Positions 37,577 to 46,409 of a stretch of DNA of 64,000 nt are shown piece after piece. Numbering within the stretch: the first letter of the stretch is position 1; each line of letters begins with the position of its first letter. The stretch is from Variimorphobacter saccharofermentans. GTDB taxonomy: Bacteria; Bacillota; Clostridia; Lachnospirales; Lachnospiraceae. Below the pieces are notes generated by a model. That model did no database searches and was not told the origin of the DNA. It saw only the letters and a program-made list of their open reading frames with translations. Location: positions 3,942,501 through 4,006,500 of the forward strand of contig NZ_JACEGA010000001.1 in NCBI RefSeq assembly GCF_014174405.1, written 5' to 3'. A program made the translations under genes and the position numbers.

Positions 37577-37578
37577 TA
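37556..37578 (+). repeat. tRNA-Gly 3' end, attachment-site copy 1
   Basis: 23 bp including CGATTCCCGTTATCCGC and TTA. An identical 23-bp copy lies at 48649-48671, a 21-bp copy with one mismatch at 54912-54932, and a degenerate one at 48866-48882. Such duplicated tRNA ends mark site-specific integration of islands. Confidence 0.85.
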
Positions 37579-37591
37579 AAAAGAAAAAGTG

Positions 37592-37640
37592 GCTGTCACT
37601 TTAACGATTGAAAAATCGTGAAGTGGCAGCTTCCTTTTTT
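37592..37640 (+). terminator. Terminator of tRNA-Gly
   Basis: GCTGTCACTT pairs with AAGTGGCAGC with an inner AACGATT/AATCGT extension, followed by TTCCTTTTTT. It sits 15 bp beyond the tRNA. Confidence 0.8.
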
Positions 37641-37672
37641 GTACTGTTGATTAAACATAAGAATTGAAGACT

Positions 37673-37790
37673 GCAAGAAAAAGCATGAGCCCGCTGGCAA
37701 AATGACTTTTTCTTGTGACGACTTTCAGGGGGTTCGGAAGGACGTTGTTTGACGGTAAATTGATGGTTTACAATTCACCGCCCGTTACCC
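37673..37790. repeat. Three-stem structured element, copy A
   Basis: Stem 1 CAAGAAAAAG with CTTTTTCTTG, then a GACG-CTTTC-...-GAAGGACGTTGTT block, then a third stem around GGTAAATT...AATTCACC, ending CCCGTTACCC. Copy B (48758-48882) has the same order with different but still pairing stem bases. Possibly a structured RNA or an attachment-site element. Confidence 0.6.
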
Positions 37791-38218
37791 ACGTTGTAGA
37801 AATTATATAAGTTAGTTGGGAAGATAAAATACGAATCAATTGGTGAGTGTTCTATTCTTCTTAAGCCTTGACTGTGATTTTTTAATCAAAGTATTATCCC
37901 GTTATCATTACACTGTATTGGCTCCCAACAATCTATTATAGAGTGTTTATCTGTGGCAGGAATATGTAGTTATGCGACCAAAAAGCAGTAAATGCAATAA
38001 TTGAAGGCATGTGATAGCCTTGTCGGTCGACGAACTGGAGACTGAATGGCAATATTACATCACTCCTTGAGAAGTTGGCAGCTTCCGTTTTTATGATCTT
38101 AAATAAAGGTCTGCCGATGTTATTCTGCCTTTAAAGTAAATTTAACTGCTTTAAATCTGAACCTATCTCACAGCTATCCTACCCATTTCTTTGTGATATC
38201 TATTTGAAGCCAACATAT
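37791..38218. other. Gene-free stretch downstream of the tRNA
   Basis: About 430 bp. Near 37840 there is TGGTGAGTGTTCTATTCTTC, similar to TGGTGAGTATCTTCTATTC at 50972, a further fragment of the repeated material of this region. No gene was recognised. Confidence 0.45.
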
Positions 38219-39580
38219 TTATGGGGTGCCTCCAAAAATGTGATTATCAAGGATATCCTGCCATACAGTGATTTCATAACAGCTTTGGTAATACTTGATT
38301 TCCGCTGCTTCCTTTTCGCAAAGTGCCTGCTGTAATTGAAGTTGACTAGCCCTTTTGTATTCCAATTTTTTTTTCGTTACGTTATATCCCTTTGCCTTTA
38401 CCTGAAGTTCTTTCCAAGCAGCATCCCTAGATTGAAAAGCTGTATCATAAGAACTGATCGCTTCTTTTACATATGCTTTTATTTTATTTTCCAACTCCTG
38501 CTTTTGGAGTTGATAATACCTTATTTTAAGCTCTGTCTGACGGTAAGACGAAGCACTTGCTGTTCCAGCAGAACTCAGGTAATTCCGATAACTTCTGATA
38601 TAGTTCTGTAGTTGATGATAACTTGAATTACTACTTATAAACTTATTAATAGTATCATTCACATCAAATTGCTTTTTCGTATAGATTAAGTTTAATACTA
38701 TCTTTGCATTATCAGGAATAGCCGTGTCATTTTTAATCGTACGAAGCATTAAATCATATTTATTTTGGTTTTCTGCAATTACTCTATTATTATGTAATAC
38801 ATTGATATTGTCTGTATCTAGAGTTAATTGGGTAATAAGGCCCAGCTTATATTTTATTGTATCTGCTTGCAATAATAAATTTAAATAGTCCTGATATGAA
38901 TTACTATAATCCACTTGTTCTTTATAAATAATCAGATTGTAACAGTCTTTCATAAATTCATGTTTTAGTTTACTTTCTACCTCTTTCGTAATAAGCTTCT
39001 CATAATCACCATAAAAATCCGCAATATCCTCTTGAAGTCCTGTGTCTGCTACATTCATTTCCAACGATTTTCTGCTGCTATTGTATTGGGATAGTTGCAT
39101 ATCGATAGAGGCTATCTGTGCATTTATTTCAGCTATAAGAGATGAATTGTCCGTACCATCAATTGCATTCATTGTTATACTAGATGACGTGACCGCTGAT
39201 ATAGATTCTGTTTCGGCAAATAATGTGTCTCTATAACTAATTAACATCCCTTTGGTTTCATTAAGTTCAACGATTTTCTGCAATACCTCCAGATACTGAC
39301 TGTTCACACTATCGTAGTTTTCATCCGCAATTGCTTCTGATAATGCTTGAATCCTGTATTCTATCATATTTCTTTGATATGTTGTACTGTTTCCTTCATA
39401 TCTAGACAATAAATCCTGAAAGCTAAATAAGGTATTTCCATATCCTAGTTCATAGTAAGTTTTATTAATCGAATCCTCCGCAGAAACTGTTATTGTAGGC
39501 TGTATGACAATGCATATAATTAAGTATAGTATTATGCTTTTCTTATAAAAAGGTTTGATTTTTCTCATTATCATATTCAT
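38219..39580 (-). CDS. Secreted TolC-like coiled-coil protein
   Basis: 453 residues. A signal-type hydrophobic segment at about 14-31 ends at VSAEDS. The rest is almost wholly alpha-helical coiled coil in two similar halves (ALSEAIADENYDS, then SYDTAFQSRDAAWKELQVKA, RKSLEMNVADTG), resembling the helical barrel subunit layout of TolC-family proteins, which are also known in Clostridia. It follows the HlyD-like gene by 6 bp, so it is probably part of the export machine. The first Met has poor spacing; Met 3 or 5 may be the true start. Confidence 0.65.
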   Translation of the reverse strand: MNMIMRKIKPFYKKSIILYLIICIVIQPTITVSAEDSINKTYYELGYGNTLFSFQDLLSRYEGNSTTYQRNMIEYRIQALSEAIADENYDSVNSQYLEVLQKIVELNETKGMLISYRDTLFAETESISAVTSSSITMNAIDGTDNSSLIAEINAQIASIDMQLSQYNSSRKSLEMNVADTGLQEDIADFYGDYEKLITKEVESKLKHEFMKDCYNLIIYKEQVDYSNSYQDYLNLLLQADTIKYKLGLITQLTLDTDNINVLHNNRVIAENQNKYDLMLRTIKNDTAIPDNAKIVLNLIYTKKQFDVNDTINKFISSNSSYHQLQNYIRSYRNYLSSAGTASASSYRQTELKIRYYQLQKQELENKIKAYVKEAISSYDTAFQSRDAAWKELQVKAKGYNVTKKKLEYKRASQLQLQQALCEKEAAEIKYYQSCYEITVWQDILDNHIFGGTP

Positions 39581-39586
39581 CCTTTG

Positions 39587-41461
39587 CTATTTATCCATCC
39601 ACAAATCAATTTTTTCTAGCAGGTATATAAGGATCCGTTTGTTTTCTGTAATCATCTGTGCTTGGCATGCCATTCCGGCCTTAAGATTGGCTTTCTGGCC
39701 TTTAGAATTATATAATTTATTTTTATCCAGAATCGCTTCAACTAGATAGTATGCAGAGCCCGAGCTTTGATCCACTTTCAAATCATTAGAGATACTAGTT
39801 ATAGTACCCGTAAGGTAGCCGTACTCACTGTTTGGAAAGGCATAAACATTAAATTTCACCTTCATATCATTTTTTAGCTTACCAATGTCCTCATTACCTA
39901 CATATATATTAACTTTATAATCACTGTCATTTTCCGGTATTATGCTGAGAACCTCCACCCCACCCTGCAGAGTATCTCCTTCCACAAGTTCAATATAGCT
40001 ATTAACTGATCCTGACCTAGAGGCCTTAACGATAGCACTGTCGATCTGAGAGTTGATTTTAATAATACTTGCTTCTAGTTCTCTTTTCTTATTTCTATAA
40101 GTATTTATATTGTTTATCGTCGCAGCTAACTCGTTATTTCGATATTGAGCAATATTAACTTCCACTCCATTATCATCAAAAACCGTTTTTTCACCTTGAA
40201 GTTCTAGGCTTTGTTTGTTAGCTTCTAGACCTGCAATATTATCTTTCAAGGTATTAATCGCATTGTCCAATTCTACTATATATTGAAGTTTAAAATTATC
40301 CAATGCTGATATCCGATCGTTCTCATTCTGCTTAAGGAGTTTCTCCTTACTCATGGTGTTCTTTTTATTTAACGTAATCTCTTCGATGTTCTTTTCCATT
40401 TCGGTAATGTTAGAGGTTATATTATTCATAAAACTGATTTTATATGTATCGACTGCTCTTTCTGCTTCTTCTAAAGCATTCTTCGATTGTTGAACATCCC
40501 ATTCTGAAACCGCCAACCCTTCCAGTGCCTTATTTACTTCATAGGTTTCCTTTGCCTGTTCATAGGTAGTTGTTAGATCTGCAATTTTATTTATATATTC
40601 TTCGTATTGTAGACTATAGGAACTTTCTGCATCAAATTGATTCTTACCATTTTCAATACTGGATTTTAGTATCTTCAAACCCATTAATGCATTATTATAA
40701 TATTTTTGAGAATTAACAAGTCCCTCTTCTGCTGTGGATTTATTAATCTCAGCTTTAGCACTGAGATATTTTTGATTTAATATCTCGTAGTCGCTCTGGT
40801 ACTTAAGATATTTATGATAGTATTCCAGTTCTTCACTTGACGTGGTAAATAAATTCTTATTCGAGATGATTGCAGATTTGAGTTTCTTTGTATTGTTAAA
40901 CTCTCCAGAAAGTTTCACCAATTGATCAGTAACAGTATCTAAGCTCATCTCACGTTCCTTCACATTATAATCAACTTCATTCTCTGATAATTTACAGTTC
41001 ATAAGATATGATTTCACTTTAACAAAATACTCTTCCTCATCAGGTACTTCAGTAAAATAATTAAATTCATCCTCTATTGACTTCTTATATTTATTAAGCA
41101 TCACTAACGTATTGTCTGTATCAGCCAGTTGTTCATTATAATAATCTAGTTCCGTTAGTAAGTCTTCATGTTCGATAACATAAAGTGTATCTCCCTTTTT
41201 GACTATTGATCCATCCTTTATGTAAACCTCTTCTAATGTACCACCATAAGTATTGACCACCGTTGCCACCTGACTGTTTGGTCGAATTAAGCCCTCAGAT
41301 TTTACTACTATATCAATCTTGCCAAAGTACATCCAAATCAAAGAAACTACCATTATGCCTAGCACTGCATAATTAAATATTACGAGAAAAAAATTTGGTT
41401 TTGATTCGAATCTTTCACGACTGTCAGATATCTCATTAATGTTTATTAGAATTGGTTTCAC
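39587..41461 (-). CDS. HlyD-family bacteriocin secretion adaptor
   Basis: 624 residues. One membrane helix at about 26-45, a lipoyl-like half (GLIRPNSQVATVVNTYGGTL, IKDGSIVKKGDTLYVIEHED), a very long coiled coil from about 75 to 470, the second lipoyl half (SRSGSVNSYIELVEGDTLQG) and the barrel domain (VNIYVGNEDIGKLKNDMKVK). It should join an ABC exporter to external partners. The ABC exporter upstream is broken, so this copy may be idle or serve another exporter. Confidence 0.88.
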   Translation of the reverse strand: MKPILININEISDSRERFESKPNFFLVIFNYAVLGIMVVSLIWMYFGKIDIVVKSEGLIRPNSQVATVVNTYGGTLEEVYIKDGSIVKKGDTLYVIEHEDLLTELDYYNEQLADTDNTLVMLNKYKKSIEDEFNYFTEVPDEEEYFVKVKSYLMNCKLSENEVDYNVKEREMSLDTVTDQLVKLSGEFNNTKKLKSAIISNKNLFTTSSEELEYYHKYLKYQSDYEILNQKYLSAKAEINKSTAEEGLVNSQKYYNNALMGLKILKSSIENGKNQFDAESSYSLQYEEYINKIADLTTTYEQAKETYEVNKALEGLAVSEWDVQQSKNALEEAERAVDTYKISFMNNITSNITEMEKNIEEITLNKKNTMSKEKLLKQNENDRISALDNFKLQYIVELDNAINTLKDNIAGLEANKQSLELQGEKTVFDDNGVEVNIAQYRNNELAATINNINTYRNKKRELEASIIKINSQIDSAIVKASRSGSVNSYIELVEGDTLQGGVEVLSIIPENDSDYKVNIYVGNEDIGKLKNDMKVKFNVYAFPNSEYGYLTGTITSISNDLKVDQSSGSAYYLVEAILDKNKLYNSKGQKANLKAGMACQAQMITENKRILIYLLEKIDLWMDK

Positions 41462-41494
41462 TTAATATTTCTCCTTAATGTAAAACAAATTTTA

Positions 41495-41947
41495 TTATAG
41501 TATATTTGGATTAATACCTATATAAATTTCAACAAATGGCTTGCCTTCTTTTTTTGTCTGTACCAAATAAGCAGTTGTAATAGGTTGTAGTCTTTGGTCA
41601 AGTATATACTGGTTTACTGTATCAATAGCCTCTTGAATCCTTGTAATCTCTGTTGTCTTTGTATAAAGAGCATTGGATAATTTCAATGTGTTCTTGAAAA
41701 CATAAGGTTCTTCAACCGGGATTCGATAAAGGACTGGAATTAATACCTCAACATCCAAAATCTGCTCTCCATTAACTATCTCGATAGATTTAGTTGTTGT
41801 GATAACATAATCTCCATTTGCAACAGAATAGTCTTTATAGGTTTTCACTAGATCAATTAAAAGATTTTGAACTTCTGCTGCTTTATATTTTCCTGAAATA
41901 GAAACCAAATTGTTTAACTCATAACATTGATTGCTTATTATTTCCAT
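41495..41947 (-). CDS. DUF5085-like / GyrI-fold protein
   Basis: 150 residues beginning MEIISNQCYELNNLVSISGK. Strand-helix pattern and length resemble GyrI-like or DUF5085 small proteins often found in bacteriocin-type secretion loci. No catalytic motif is visible. Lies between a membrane protein and the HlyD adaptor, on the same strand. Confidence 0.55.
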   Translation of the reverse strand: MEIISNQCYELNNLVSISGKYKAAEVQNLLIDLVKTYKDYSVANGDYVITTTKSIEIVNGEQILDVEVLIPVLYRIPVEEPYVFKNTLKLSNALYTKTTEITRIQEAIDTVNQYILDQRLQPITTAYLVQTKKEGKPFVEIYIGINPNIL

Positions 41948-41960
41948 TTCCGATTCTCAC

Positions 41961-42485
41961 CTACTTTCCTAATAATTCTATAAAAGGTTGTAAATTATTT
42001 AATGAAGTTCTGATTACATATTTTTTTTCTTGTACATTAAATTCATTATTAAGACTAATGATTACTTTTGCACGATTTATAGATGAATACCTTTTGATTC
42101 CATGTAATTTTATATTTTCCTTTTCAACTGATTTTTTAATACCTATAAAGAAAGTACTGCAATCATAAGCATATAAACCTTGATTTATTAACATACTAAA
42201 TGTAATTACCATTAATGGCACTGCATATATTACAAATGGTAACTCCCAATTTACATATTGTTCAATATTAAAAATCACATCTAGAATACTAGAAATATAT
42301 AATGCTAAATATAAAAAACCTACAATATAAATTGAAATCTCATACAATGTATCCATCAAAGATACTAGCTCATTTTTTTTCAAAAGTAATTTAAATCTAA
42401 AAAATGAGAACAGTTGAAAACTCATTATTGATATATAAATTAATGAATATGCAATAAGAATTATACAAAATGAATTATTAGACAA
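41961..42485 (-). CDS. Membrane protein of the bacteriocin locus
   Basis: 174 residues with about four hydrophobic helices (residues 6-30, 45-66, 82-104 region) and a basic, soluble C-terminal part. Strong ribosome site AAAGGAGG. Could be an immunity protein or accessory membrane protein, judged only by position directly after the precursor remnant. Confidence 0.55.
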   Translation of the reverse strand: MSNNSFCIILIAYSLIYISIMSFQLFSFFRFKLLLKKNELVSLMDTLYEISIYIVGFLYLALYISSILDVIFNIEQYVNWELPFVIYAVPLMVITFSMLINQGLYAYDCSTFFIGIKKSVEKENIKLHGIKRYSSINRAKVIISLNNEFNVQEKKYVIRTSLNNLQPFIELLGK

Positions 42486-42509
42486 TTATTTTTCCTCCTT
42501 TTTATAGCT

Positions 42510-42536
42510 TATGGGGATGTAGTTTTACACCCCCAT
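42510..42536 (-). terminator. Hairpin between precursor remnant and next gene
   Basis: TATGGGGATGT with ACACCCCCATA around a short loop. There is no good T run; it probably gives partial termination or transcript stability between the bacteriocin gene and downstream genes, a common arrangement. Confidence 0.45.
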
Positions 42537-42556
42537 AATTCTAAATTCAGTTATAT

Positions 42557-42709
42557 TTACCAGCCTTGCGAATCGCTAAAACCGATAACTGCACAAGCTA
42601 TACCGACACCAAATCCTACTGGTCCTGTAGCAAAACAACAAACCACGCCACCCGCAAATATTAATGCATTGCCGAGCCAACCTCCACCATCCACATTAAG
42701 TAATTCATT
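42557..42709 (-). pseudogene. Double-glycine class II bacteriocin precursor, start lost
   Basis: 50 codons to TAA at 42557 read NELLNVDGGG followed by a hydrophobic Gly-rich core with VVCCFATGPVGFGVG and IACAVIG, ending SDSQGW. The first ten residues fit a double-glycine leader end (ELxxVxGG) and the core fits Blp-like or two-peptide bacteriocins with GxxxG motifs. No start codon remains in frame, and sequence just upstream belongs to the ABC transporter, so a deletion removed the leader start. Confidence 0.75.
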
Positions 42710-42712
42710 CCC

Positions 42713-43490
42713 TTAAGTACATGGTTGTAATATCCCAGAAGCAAAGCAATATCAAGTTTTTGACTTAAATACAACAATAGATGAGCTCGGATTGCTGACA
42801 ATACTACCTTGAACAGATTCAGGAGAATGACTCCAATTGAAAATATATGTAATGTTTTTAATAAACCGGCTGATAAAATATCATCCAGAAGCACTTTAAA
42901 ATAAAAGGATCCCAGAATGCCAAAAATGGTAATCAAAAGTGATGCCACAAATATATTCATAATTAATCGTTTCTGTGGTAATAACAAATGGAAAAACCGT
43001 TGGAATATACCTTTGGTTTCATCCCCCTTCGCAAAGGAATTATTTGGGACCATGATGATGAGAACACCACTCCATTGATACTTTGGTGGTTTACCTTCTT
43101 CCATTTTCTCACCAAAGAACTCCTCTGGAGTTAATTTAACTACTCCTTTTCCGGGGTCTGCTATTATAACATACTTCTTTGTGATCTTATGTATTACAAC
43201 ATAATGAAGAAGTCCGCCATCAGCAATAACGTGGGCGATACATGGAAGCGGAAACTCGGAAAAAAAGCGTTTTTGTCTCCCTTAACACCCTTTGCGGAAA
43301 ACCCCAATTGTTCCGCAGCCTTAATAACACCATAAGCATTAGTTCCCTGCTTATCTGTTCCGGCCACCTCTCTTATTTTAGTAATAGATGTATGAAAACC
43401 ATATTGCTTTGATATGGTTGCCAGACAGGCGGCACCACAATCTGTAATATCATATTGCTTGACGCAGTAATACTTTTTTAATAGTAGCAT
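42713..43490 (-). pseudogene. C39-peptidase ABC exporter, frameshifted and truncated
   Basis: The C39 peptidase domain (QYDITDCGAACLATISKQYG with the catalytic Cys; GLLHYVV for the His; ADPGKGV for the Asp) is interrupted by a one-base loss in a run of seven A (43260-43266). Correcting it restores FFSEFPLPCIAHVIADGG. Downstream are two membrane helices (IFVASLLITIFGILGSFYF, and the second near LFKVVLSAIRAHLL) up to GYYNHVLK, where the gene is cut. Four helices and the ATPase domain are missing. Confidence 0.85.
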
Positions 43491-43633
43491 TAGTATCTCA
43501 ACCTTAATTATTATTTTATTTTCTTAAATTTTACAATATAATAACTTGATTCAACATATTTGTCAATAGTTGGGGTGTATAAATATTCATTATTTTCAAT
43601 ATATTACAATTTTCATAAGTATATATGAGAATA

Positions 43634-44970
43634 TTTGCTTGTTGTTTGCCAAGATATTGACGGCAGCCTTTCATCCATACTTCTATTTGACACTTCAGTT
43701 ATTGAAGCTTATGTTAATGAAAACAATCCTAAATGCGCCAACCATATCATTAAACAGCTTAAAGCATATGTCAAATCTAATAATTATGATATTTCTTATG
43801 ATCCTTAATAAAGCTGCATACACTTCTATGCCTACATCTGCTTCTGCTAATCATGAAGTAAAGTGATTATTTCGCAATAATGGCTCCAGAGCTACACCTG
43901 TGTAAGCCCCAGGAGATTTCATAATAGCTCCATGGGTTCGCAGAACAGCTCCACCCTTTGTTTGGCTTAACTACCTCCACTTCAAGGGTGATTTTGTGTC
44001 AATAGAGCGATTTATCGCTGGCTTTAGCCCTTGCTATTGACTCGTAATCACCACTTGAAGAAAATTTAAGTAGCCAAACACAATTGTAAAGCTAATACTT
44101 AAATAGGTGGAGCCATAAAGCGTATCGGTGGCTCCGCAAGCGCGAAATATTCAGTAAAGCAACAATATGTTAATGGGCATTTCTGTTTTGCTTATAAATT
44201 CGGAATCTTAACCAATGGTCTTGGTGTCGTTCGCTCTATCGATTTCTACAATAAAGATTATATTTCTTCTCATCCTGAAATAGCTGTTGAGAAGAAACCA
44301 AAATCTCCTGATGAAGATAAATCTCTTGCTGATACTAAAGCATTATTACCCACATTAAGGGATTTCAAAACACGTCATCCTGACATTAAGCAAATATCTT
44401 TTTCGGTGACTCTACCTTTGATTCTATCAAAATCTACAAATTGTTTTATCCCTTTAAAAATAAAACTTACAACGGATAACGTTGATTATACCTTCAACAA
44501 AGATGGAATTCCTTGCTTCCCTCATATTCCTAATCTTCCTTGAAACGAACAGGTAGCACATCCCATTTAAAAAGCAAACTTCCAACCATGATATTCGTAT
44601 GTCTCAAATTGAAATAGGAATACAACCACGAAGATAAAACCAAACGTCGTGTTTGTCATTGTGATAATCATTGCAAACCATCATCCTGTGATAGAATGAT
44701 TTATTAAAAAAATCTCGGAGCGTGTCCAGGTGTAGAACGTGGTTCTAAAGAATGGAATGAAACATGCAAAATCAGAGTAAATGTCGGAAAATCAATCAAC
44801 AACTTTAAGGACAGTTTCTGTGTAGCTAATCGTAAAACAACAAACAGAAGACACTTCATGCCGATTCACTATTGGCTGGTACATCACAGCTGTTAACTGT
44901 AGTTTTGCCGATAAAATCAACCAGCGATAATATATTAGAAGTTTAAAGGTTCTCATAGCCTAGGACTTAT
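43634..44970 (+). pseudogene. DDE transposase, decayed and split by an insertion
   Basis: Plus-strand reading gives FDTSVIEAYVNENNPKCANH, KAYVKSNNYDISYDP, then, after the insertion at 43867-44150, QQYVNGHFCFAYKFGILTNG, LGVVRSIDFYNKDYISSHPE and SPDEDKSLADTKALLPTL, later CHCDNHC-like cysteine remains and RVNVGKSINNFKDSF. This matches a Clostridial transposase of IS4/IS1182 type. Many frame changes and stops; the N-terminus is absent. Confidence 0.75.
43867..44150. repeat. 284-bp palindromic insertion in the transposase remnant
   Basis: Outer TATTTCGC pairs with GCGAAATA. Inner pairs include GCTCCACC (43948-43955) with GGTGGAGC (44106-44113), GTTTGGCT with AGCCAAAC, CTTCAAGGGTGATT with AATCACCACTTGAAG, and GTCAATAG with CTATTGAC. 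It interrupts a formerly continuous coding sequence, so it moved in as a unit: MITE-like. Confidence 0.65.
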
Positions 44971-45223
44971 CAAATCTATAAAACCCTGAGGCTTGTTAAG
45001 TGCGCCTAAAACTCCTGTGTGTTCATTAATTATTGTAGAATTCGTGTCTAGCACGTATTTTTCTTTATTTTTAATCAAGATTGCGAACAAACTTAGCGAG
45101 TTTCGCAATTACCTATTACTATTATATTATGATGGCCAGCTCTTATTAAAGCGAAGTGTTATTACCGCCTTCCATTGTCCAAAAACAGACGGGAACTTTT
45201 GTCCTATTTTTACCGGAATTACT

Positions 45224-45262
45224 GCCGGCTGAGCCGTTTATTAACTCAGCCGGCTTTCTTTT
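45224..45262 (+). terminator. Strong hairpin terminator
   Basis: GCCGGCTGAG (45224-45233) pairs with CTCAGCCGGC (45245-45254), followed by TTTCTTTTT on the plus strand. It also forms the boundary with the convergent minus-strand gene. Confidence 0.8.
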
Positions 45263-45567
45263 TATAATGATACTTTTATTTCTCTAATTGCTGTTGCTAT
45301 TGTTATAGCATCTGCTATTCTTAGCTGTTTTGCTAGACACTCAGTATTCCAGAATAAATCCCCATAATCAGCTAACTCACATCCAACATCCCAGTCTGGA
45401 ACACATACATAATGACCATAATCATGTTTTCCAATAATCACATGGTAATAGGAGCCTCTGCTTTGTATCTCGAATTCACATCGTTCCTGGCCACCTTTAC
45501 ATCTGGTTATTTCACCGGTCCACTTTGTCTTATTTTTCTTTGTCTCATGGGTGCAAACAAACTCCAT
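45262..45567 (-). CDS. DUF6618-like small protein
   Basis: 101 residues beginning MEFVCTHETKKNKTKWTGEI, with IQSRGSYYHVIIG and LFWNTECLAKQL. Resembles the DUF6618 group found in Clostridial mobile elements. Start supported by GGAGGTATGG. It follows the natural end of the ATPase gene at 45590. Confidence 0.5.
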   Translation of the reverse strand: MEFVCTHETKKNKTKWTGEITRCKGGQERCEFEIQSRGSYYHVIIGKHDYGHYVCVPDWDVGCELADYGDLFWNTECLAKQLRIADAITIATAIREIKVSL

Positions 45568-46388
45568 TCTCCATACCTCCTATGAAAACTCGCATTCGAG
45601 AACCAGCTTGACAGCATGATCACTATGATTCGTTTTCTAGATTGACTTCCATAGAGAAGAATACTCGTACATACTTTATCTATAATTCTTGCCGTTCCCG
45701 AACTATACTGATGAATGGCATCAATAGCCGCTTCGCTGAATACTTCACTGGTACTTCCGGCATAATTCATCTGGTGACGGATATAGGCGCCTGTCTGGGA
45801 GCGGTCATAATGGTTCAATACACTTTGGATATCGATTCTCTGACGTATTGCTGTATAAGCCTGAAGCTGAAGCTTTTGCCAAAGTTCGGTCTGTCCTGTC
45901 AGTATCAGTCCCATAGGGCTTACGGAATCAAGCTTTACATTTAATAGAAAACGTATCTCCTCCAGCATCTCGCGGCTCAGTAGATGGCATTCATCGCAGA
46001 CACATATGGGTTGAATTCCATGAACTGCTTTCATGATCTCGATTTCCGTATGGAGCTGTCTTTTGGCATCCCCACGGTTATACTTTGCCTGAAACCCCAT
46101 CTGCTCCAAAAGAATTCGATAAAAGTTCCTGGGTGTAAGCTTTGAATCAGAGAGGTACAGAAACTTATACTTATTTCTATCTAGATCATTGCTAAGCTTG
46201 CGCAGTATCGTTGTCTTACCGGTTCCACAGTCGCCAGTCACTACCGCAAAGAGTTGTCGCTCTGCCACATAGTTTAAGCGATTTAGAATTTCCATAAGTT
46301 CCGTTGGCATATATAACGAATCTGTAGGGATACTTCTGGAGAATGGTGTTGCTTTAAGCTCATAAAACGTCTCATACATGACCTTCAC
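45507..46388 (-). CDS. ExeA/TniB-like AAA ATPase of transposon, 3' frameshift
   Basis: 293 residues as read. N-terminal LKATPFSRSIPTDSLYMP, Walker A GDCGTGKTT at about 53-61, Walker B ICVCDECHLLS and RIDKVCTSILLYG near the end, typical of ExeA-like ATPases that serve transposases. Near 45650 the frame appears to have lost one A: the alternative frame gives NHSDHAVKLVLECEF and a stop at 45590, just before the next gene's ribosome site. So the last ~45 residues read here are probably not native. Confidence 0.82.
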   Translation of the reverse strand: MKVMYETFYELKATPFSRSIPTDSLYMPTELMEILNRLNYVAERQLFAVVTGDCGTGKTTILRKLSNDLDRNKYKFLYLSDSKLTPRNFYRILLEQMGFQAKYNRGDAKRQLHTEIEIMKAVHGIQPICVCDECHLLSREMLEEIRFLLNVKLDSVSPMGLILTGQTELWQKLQLQAYTAIRQRIDIQSVLNHYDRSQTGAYIRHQMNYAGSTSEVFSEAAIDAIHQYSSGTARIIDKVCTSILLYGSQSRKRIIVIMLSSWFSNASFHRRYGEWSLFAPMRQRKIRQSGPVK

Positions 46389-46409
46389 CTCCGGATACTA
46401 AGTCTGGTT

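Noticed and set aside
43570..43866. 98-codon plus-strand open frame
   Set aside because: It is an out-of-frame reading of the decayed transposase; the correct frame gives a clear transposase match.
44993..45232. 79-codon plus-strand open frame
   Set aside because: No ribosome site, ends at the transposase remnant border and reads as low-complexity sequence.
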